This document shows positions 59,605 to 64,000 of a stretch of DNA of 64,000 bases, piece after piece; positions within the stretch are counted from its first letter, which is position 1; every line of letters starts with the position of its first letter. The notes beneath the pieces were generated by a model, which searched no databases, was not told where the DNA came from, and worked only from the letters and a program-made list of their open reading frames with translations. The stretch is from Bradyrhizobium diazoefficiens. GTDB taxonomy: Bacteria > Pseudomonadota > Alphaproteobacteria > Rhizobiales > Xanthobacteraceae. The stretch covers positions 1 through 64,000 of the forward strand of contig NZ_JAFCJJ010000013.1 of the NCBI RefSeq assembly GCF_018131015.1. The letters are read 5' to 3'. A program made the translations under genes and the position numbers.

Positions 59605-60645
59605 ATGGAAGCCGTGACCAAGACGCCGGAACGCGAGGCCTTTTACAAAAAGATCGACGGCGAGAATCTCACCGCGCTGTGGACGGTGATGAGCGATTTG
59701 ATCACGCCGGAGCCCAAGAGCGCCTGCCGGCCGCATTTATGGAAATTCGACGTCATCCGAGACTACATGACGGAGGCCGGCAAGCTCATCACCGCCAGGG
59801 AAGCCGAGCGGCGCGTGCTGGTGCTGGAAAACCCGGGCCTGCGCGGCCAATCGAAGATCACCACCTCGCTCTATGCCGGCGTGCAGATGGTCGTGCCCGG
59901 CGACGTTGCGCCCGCGCACCGGCACAGCCAGTCGGCGCTGCGCTTCGTGCTCGAAGGCAAGGGCGCACACACCGCGGTGGACGGCGAACGCACCGCGATG
60001 GAGCCCGGCGATTTCATCATCACGCCGTCGATGACTTGGCACGATCATTCCAACGAGACCGATGAGCCGATGTTCTGGCTCGACGGCCTCGACATTCCTC
60101 TGGTCCAGTTCTTCGACTGCTCGTTCGCGGAGGGATCGAAGGAGGACCAGCAGAGGATCACAAAGCCCGCCGGCGACAGCTTCGCCCGCTACGGCCATAA
60201 TCTGCTGCCGGTCGACGTGAGGCGATCATCGAAGACCTCGCCGATCTTCAGCTATCCCTATGCCCACAGCCGCGAGGCGCTGGAGAAGGCGCGGACACGC
60301 GAGGAATGGGACCCCTGCCACGGGCTGAAGCTGAAATTCAGCAACCCCGAGACCGGCGATTTCGCGATGCCGACCATCGGCACCTTCATCCAGTTGCTGC
60401 CCAAGGGCTTCAAAACCGCGCGCTATCGCTCGACCGATGCCACCGTGTTCTGCCCGATCGAAGGCCGGGGCCGCAGCCGCATCGGCGATGCCGCTTTCGA
60501 ATGGGGCCCGCGCGACCTGTTCGTGGTGCCGAGTTGGCAATGGGTGACGCACGAGGCGGACGAGGATGCCGTGCTGTTCAGCTTCTCCGATCGCCCGGTA
60601 CAGCAGAAGCTCGACCTGTTTCGCGAGGATCGGGGGAACGTGTGA
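59605..60645 (+). CDS. gentisate 1,2-dioxygenase
   Basis: A 346-residue bicupin Fe(II) enzyme that opens gentisate (2,5-dihydroxybenzoate) to maleylpyruvate. The metal cupin has PAHRHSQSALRFVLEGKGAHTAVDGE and the second cupin motif PGDFIITPSMTWHDHSNE. PMFWLDGLDIPLVQFFD and YPYAHSREALEKA also fit this family rather than salicylate dioxygenase. The ATG at 59605 follows ACGGGAGCCGCGCC. With the neighbouring isomerase it forms the lower gentisate pathway; a fumarylpyruvate hydrolase is not in the window. Confidence 0.92.
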   Translation: MEAVTKTPEREAFYKKIDGENLTALWTVMSDLITPEPKSACRPHLWKFDVIRDYMTEAGKLITAREAERRVLVLENPGLRGQSKITTSLYAGVQMVVPGDVAPAHRHSQSALRFVLEGKGAHTAVDGERTAMEPGDFIITPSMTWHDHSNETDEPMFWLDGLDIPLVQFFDCSFAEGSKEDQQRITKPAGDSFARYGHNLLPVDVRRSSKTSPIFSYPYAHSREALEKARTREEWDPCHGLKLKFSNPETGDFAMPTIGTFIQLLPKGFKTARYRSTDATVFCPIEGRGRSRIGDAAFEWGPRDLFVVPSWQWVTHEADEDAVLFSFSDRPVQQKLDLFREDRGNV

Positions 60646-60706
60646 CGGACCGCCAATCGCCCGGCGCGATTCCGGGCTGGCGAAGTCCCGCACCCGATTG
60701 CGACCA

Positions 60707-61735
60707 TCAGGTCTGCGCGACCGGCGTTTCGGGATTGACCGGCTGGTAGACGAAGGTCGGCCCGACCGGCGCGTCGGGATTGGGGATTCCGGCCAACATC
60801 GCCTTGGCTTGTCCCTTCAGCGACATCATGAGGCCGAGCGTGCGATTGAACTGGGCGGAATCGTTCTTGCCGTTGAACAGCTCGTGCAGCGCGCGCAGCA
60901 GGCTGGTGTAGGTGTAGTTGAAATTGTCGCCTGCCAGCGACGGCGCCGGGCTGGGCTGCACGTCGTAGACGCCGCCGGCGTCGAAACGCAATGGCGGGCC
61001 GGCGTAGGCATAGCCGGGCTTGACGCCGGGAGTCTTGATCAGGAAATGCCCCTTCTTGACCTGCATGAAGCGGTAGTAATGCGCGTAACCGGGGCCAACG
61101 ACGGCCTCCGGCGACGTGTGTGTGCCCTCCCCCTGCTCGACAATGGTGCCGATGGCTTTTTGCGCGGTGGCGACGTCGGTGACGACAACCGCCTCTTCCA
61201 TCAATTCGGGCCCCACCTGGTTACGTGCCGGCTTGACGAAGATGTTGTTGCCGAGGACAGCGATGGCCTTCGCGATCTTGGTGTAGAACTGACCGATCGT
61301 GATGGTGTCGCCGGCTGCCAAGGCAGCCGTCGGAAACTCGAGCGGATCTTCCGGTTGCTCGATCGAGAGATAGGTCTCCAGCTGCGACATCGAGAACGGC
61401 GCAAGCGCGACGGTCAAGCTGCTCTCCACTCCACCCGGCAGCGGACCGGGATAGGTCGGGATGAAGTCCGGATGGTCGATCTGCGGCGATCCGCCGATCG
61501 CGTTGAGCACATTGGACGCGAGCGTCATGTGCAGCATCTCTTCGACGACGACCGACTGGAGGATCCTTCCAATCTCGACATTCGCGCCGCTCTTGAGCGA
61601 GTACAACCCGTAGAGATAGACCGGGATTGTCGCGTGTTCGAGCTTGACGGCGTTCTGCAGGGCGTCGCGCACGGCCTGCACTGTGGGAGACGGCGCTTCG
61701 AGACCCTGGACCAGCGAACGGCGAAGGCGGATCAT
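60707..61735 (-). CDS. ferritin-like protein related to the VioB C-terminal domain
   Basis: A 342-residue protein with a ferritin-like four-helix core. Likely metal ligands are Glu and His in NAVKLEHATIPVYLYGLYSLK (about residues 29-49) and VVVEEMLHMTLASNVLNAIGG (about 62-82); the region is like Pfam ferritin-like PF12902, found at the C-terminus of the iminophenylpyruvate dimer synthase VioB. A further helical segment (YTSLLRALHELFNGKN) lies near residue 275. It is 10 bp downstream of the VioB-N-like gene. The iron chemistry and product are unknown. Confidence 0.78.
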   Translation of the reverse strand: MIRLRRSLVQGLEAPSPTVQAVRDALQNAVKLEHATIPVYLYGLYSLKSGANVEIGRILQSVVVEEMLHMTLASNVLNAIGGSPQIDHPDFIPTYPGPLPGGVESSLTVALAPFSMSQLETYLSIEQPEDPLEFPTAALAAGDTITIGQFYTKIAKAIAVLGNNIFVKPARNQVGPELMEEAVVVTDVATAQKAIGTIVEQGEGTHTSPEAVVGPGYAHYYRFMQVKKGHFLIKTPGVKPGYAYAGPPLRFDAGGVYDVQPSPAPSLAGDNFNYTYTSLLRALHELFNGKNDSAQFNRTLGLMMSLKGQAKAMLAGIPNPDAPVGPTFVYQPVNPETPVAQT

Positions 61736-61745
61736 GACGGGCTCC

Positions 61746-63638
61746 CTATGGCGATTGCAACACCAGCCGGCGGCTCATGGCCGCGGCTTTGCCGCCATGC
61801 ATGGCCGCGGCTACTTGCGGCTGCGGCGTGGCTGGCGAGGGCGCGGCCGCGACGGCGGCCACCGCCTGCCCCTTCGGATGCGCGGGATCCGCAAGCCAGG
61901 AGAGGATTGCCTTCCGCTTGGCCGGCGAAAGATCGCGCGTGACCGGCATCGCGTTGGGATCTTCCAAATTCAGGCCGAAGGCGAGGCTCAAGAAGCCGGC
62001 ATTTTCAACGACCGAGTCGTAGTTGCCGAGATCCAGGAAGCGATTCATCACCGGGTAGAGATTGGCATATTGCTGAAACACCGGAGCCAGGTCATGCCAT
62101 GTCACCGGAGTTCCGGCGGAGAAGCCGCTCCAGACAAGAAAGCTGACGAAATTCCCGTCGTTGACCGGGCCGCTGTTCAGTGACGCCTCCGCGAAGGCGG
62201 GACGGAGGCCGTAGACCTGACCGTCGATGCCGAAATCTGCGCCGAACCAGCGGGCCTTCTTCGGATCTCCGGCCGTGACCTTCAGGATCGCCTTGCCATG
62301 AGCGTCCGTGACCACAGTCGGATGCTTGCTGCTGATCGGATCATGACCGACCTTGAGGATGTCCTTGGGTGTCGCAACCGGTGGCCCATTCTCGACATAG
62401 GGCTGACCGGGGCCGACCTGCGTCGGCTGCAATTGCGACGGGTCGAGCTGGAAGCTGACGGTGGCGTTCGCCAGCGCCTTGCCCCATTGCATCGCATAGA
62501 CCGCGATCGAGGCGGTTTCGCCAGGGCTCATGCGATAGACATAGGTATCCGCGCGAACGAAGGCTCCGCTCTTCCACTCGGAAATCCGGGTCTGCGCATT
62601 GCCGGAAATCGTGAGCGGATGGGCCGAGGTCGCCTGCAACTGGCTGTCGGACAAGGGCAGAACGACAATGCCTGCCGTGGTTTCATACCAATTGCCCGCC
62701 GTGTACCCACCGGCGCCGCTCGCCGGGATGGTCCCGAGCGGGACCGCGGCCCCGGTCGGGCCAGCGGCGCTCAGGACCAGATCGCCGAGGTTGGCGACCC
62801 CACTTCCCGGAGTGTCCGTCGGCAAGGCGTTGCCCAGATCGAGGAAGACACATTTGGCGGTGGGATCGATCCGCGCCACACAGAAGTTGAGGCCGTTCTG
62901 CGGCTGAAAGAAGCTCTGGTTGCCGGGAGTGTTGGCCGCCATGAATTGGCGGCCGATCACGAGATGGGCCGGTTCGCCGATCGACGCCGGGCCGATGGTC
63001 CCCACGATGCGCCCGCACATGAAGTCCGGCGACGTGAAGTCCATATTGATGCCGTCGAGGTTGAACTTGATCGACAGTGTACCGCTTGCGTCGGCTTCTT
63101 TCTTCAAGGCTTTCAGGAACTGGGAATGTCCGATGTCGCCCCATTTCAAGCTGCGCAGGACGGACTGCCACATCGCTCCCGCCGGCGTGTCGCTGCCCGG
63201 CGGCGCGCTTTGCGCACGAAACCAGATGTCGATGAAGGCCATCGGCTCGAAATCGCCCGACAACAGGGTCTGGCCCTGATTGTCCGTGATCCGCACCTGC
63301 AATCCCCAGATCTCGGAAACCAGCTGCTGCTCGCTGTCCAGGTCGACCAGCTTGGCCGGGGCGCGGCTGTCGGAATCCATCACCAGGCACTGAAGCACCG
63401 CATCACCCGACGCGACAGGCCCGGACGGCATCGAGGCGGAGGTCACCTTGCAGCCGAGCAGACGAAAAGCGGCATCGCCTTGCGGATTGAACCAGCCGTT
63501 GGGCTGCGTTCCCTGCATATCCTGATAGCTGGACTTGAATGTCCTGTTGTGAAAATGCGCGGGGTCGTTGTTGACCGTCGAGACGTTGGCCTGGAATTGC
63601 CCGGCAAAATGCAGCCGCAGCGCGTTGAGATAGCTCAT
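61746..63638 (-). CDS. VioB N-terminal-like protein
   Basis: A 630-residue protein, no signal peptide. The opening LNALRLHFAGQFQANVSTVNND matches the start of VioB-type proteins (pattern hHFxGxxxxNxxTxNxDP). The middle is rich in beta structure, with jelly-roll-like pieces (WGLQVRITDNQGQTLLSGDF; AHLVIGRQFMAANTPG). The C-terminal RDLSPAKRKAILSWLADP is followed by an Ala/Pro tail. It lies 10 bp upstream of the ferritin-like gene, so the two together resemble a split VioB. Neither a VioA-type oxidase nor RebD-like partner is present. The start at 63638 is preceded by GGGGTGAGTGGC; a GTG nine bases upstream is also possible. Confidence 0.7.
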   Translation of the reverse strand: MSYLNALRLHFAGQFQANVSTVNNDPAHFHNRTFKSSYQDMQGTQPNGWFNPQGDAAFRLLGCKVTSASMPSGPVASGDAVLQCLVMDSDSRAPAKLVDLDSEQQLVSEIWGLQVRITDNQGQTLLSGDFEPMAFIDIWFRAQSAPPGSDTPAGAMWQSVLRSLKWGDIGHSQFLKALKKEADASGTLSIKFNLDGINMDFTSPDFMCGRIVGTIGPASIGEPAHLVIGRQFMAANTPGNQSFFQPQNGLNFCVARIDPTAKCVFLDLGNALPTDTPGSGVANLGDLVLSAAGPTGAAVPLGTIPASGAGGYTAGNWYETTAGIVVLPLSDSQLQATSAHPLTISGNAQTRISEWKSGAFVRADTYVYRMSPGETASIAVYAMQWGKALANATVSFQLDPSQLQPTQVGPGQPYVENGPPVATPKDILKVGHDPISSKHPTVVTDAHGKAILKVTAGDPKKARWFGADFGIDGQVYGLRPAFAEASLNSGPVNDGNFVSFLVWSGFSAGTPVTWHDLAPVFQQYANLYPVMNRFLDLGNYDSVVENAGFLSLAFGLNLEDPNAMPVTRDLSPAKRKAILSWLADPAHPKGQAVAAVAAAPSPATPQPQVAAAMHGGKAAAMSRRLVLQSP

Positions 63639-63779
63639 GCCACTCACCCCACCGTCGGGATAAAGAATCTACTTTTGGAAGCGATCGATTTCTATAATCG
63701 CCGAGGTTGAACCACGCCTCGCTTGCTGTCAACACGCATTGGGGAAGCTTCGGCATACCGGCGCCCGGAAGGCGCCCGT

Positions 63780-64000
63780 TTATCGCCAGTGCAGCAGCCG
63801 CGTTTCCAGCCAGCCGATCACTTTCCCGACAACCAGGCCGAACACCGACAGGATCACCACGCCTGCGAGCAGTTGATCCGTCTGCATCAGATTGCCGGCC
63901 TGGAGCACGAAGGCCCCGATGCCGTATTGCGCGCCGATCATCTCGGCGCTGACCACGAGCAGCAGCGCCACCGACGCTGTGATGCGAAAGCCGGCGAGGA
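63780..64000 (-). CDS. ABC transporter permease, C-terminal part only
   Basis: The last 72 residues of a NitT/TauT-type permease; the gene continues past the window edge. FRITASVALLLVVSAEMIGA and YGIGAFVLQAGNLMQTDQLLAGVVILSVFGLVVGK show the EMI and GLG-like loop and the two last membrane helices of SsuC/TauC relatives, ending ETRLLHWR. It is not coupled to the VioB-like pair, since 141 bp lie between. Confidence 0.8.
   Translation of the reverse strand, partial: LAGFRITASVALLLVVSAEMIGAQYGIGAFVLQAGNLMQTDQLLAGVVILSVFGLVVGKVIGWLETRLLHWR

Noticed and set aside
1..64000. CRISPR arrays, rRNA or tRNA genes, prophage or conjugation genes
   Set aside because: I looked for regularly spaced direct repeats, cloverleaf-like segments and hallmark proteins and found none that I could support by eye.

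Overview
The window looks like chromosome from a Bradyrhizobium-type alphaproteobacterium (Nitrobacteraceae). It is GC-rich and densely coded. It has Omp25/31-type barrels whose mature N-termini read ADL.(V/L)KAP, a map-radC pair, FixK2-type boxes, and the GNRA-capped intergenic palindromes usual in this group. That assignment rests on gene content and style, not on a database search. I saw no rRNA, tRNA, CRISPR array or intact transposase. Two near-identical 16-bp direct repeats at the left edge may be the end of an insertion sequence.

Layout. 0.1-6 kb: a small secreted protein, an acyl-CoA-dehydrogenase-fold flavoenzyme, a PAS-PAS-GGDEF-EAL protein with a degenerate GGDEF site, and a PIN-like nuclease joined by a Pro/Gly linker to an unknown domain, with palindromes upstream. 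6-13 kb: secreted TPR protein, a chemoreceptor, an NHL propeller and MepA. 13-19 kb: a compact electron-transfer island with a FixK2-boxed hemerythrin, three c4-like dihaem cytochromes, an Omp31-like barrel, a monohaem cytochrome-porin fusion of Cyc2-like architecture, and a Crp/Fnr regulator with its own FixK2 box. 19.7-22 kb: modABC, with ModC lacking its TOBE domain. 22-27 kb: K+/H+ antiporter, MscS channel, map, radC.

27-37 kb is more accessory in character. It has a PF04185 phosphoesterase with an apparent frameshift, an unrecognised 410-residue protein, a two-gene operon of a von Willebrand D-domain protein and a dihaem protein, small envelope proteins, and a muralytic-domain protein with PG-binding and helical repeats. 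36.6-42 kb is a tightly coupled minus-strand set (NitT/TauT-type ABC importer, D-2-hydroxyacid dehydrogenase, tandem AprI/Inh-like protein) facing a creatininase-family amidohydrolase. 42-54 kb: a two-barrel porin fusion, CorC-type transporter, PilZ protein, membrane-anchored glutamate-synthase-like FMN protein, ferredoxin-NADP reductase, ATP-grasp protein, dctA with a binding protein, a CurA-type reductase and a Cys-repeat protein.

55.4-60.6 kb encodes an aryl-CoA to gentisate catabolic module: aryl-CoA hydroxylase, aryl-CoA ligase, MarR regulator, maleylpyruvate isomerase and gentisate 1,2-dioxygenase. An identical 16-bp operator-like sequence lies at both promoter regions. 60.7-63.6 kb carries a two-gene pair that looks like a split version of VioB, the iminophenylpyruvate dimer synthase of violacein biosynthesis, with no recognisable VioA partner. 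The window ends inside an ABC permease gene.

The strongest leads for new biology are the Cyc2-like cytochrome-porin island, the split VioB-like pair, the PIN fusion with its palindromes, and the vWD/dihaem operon.
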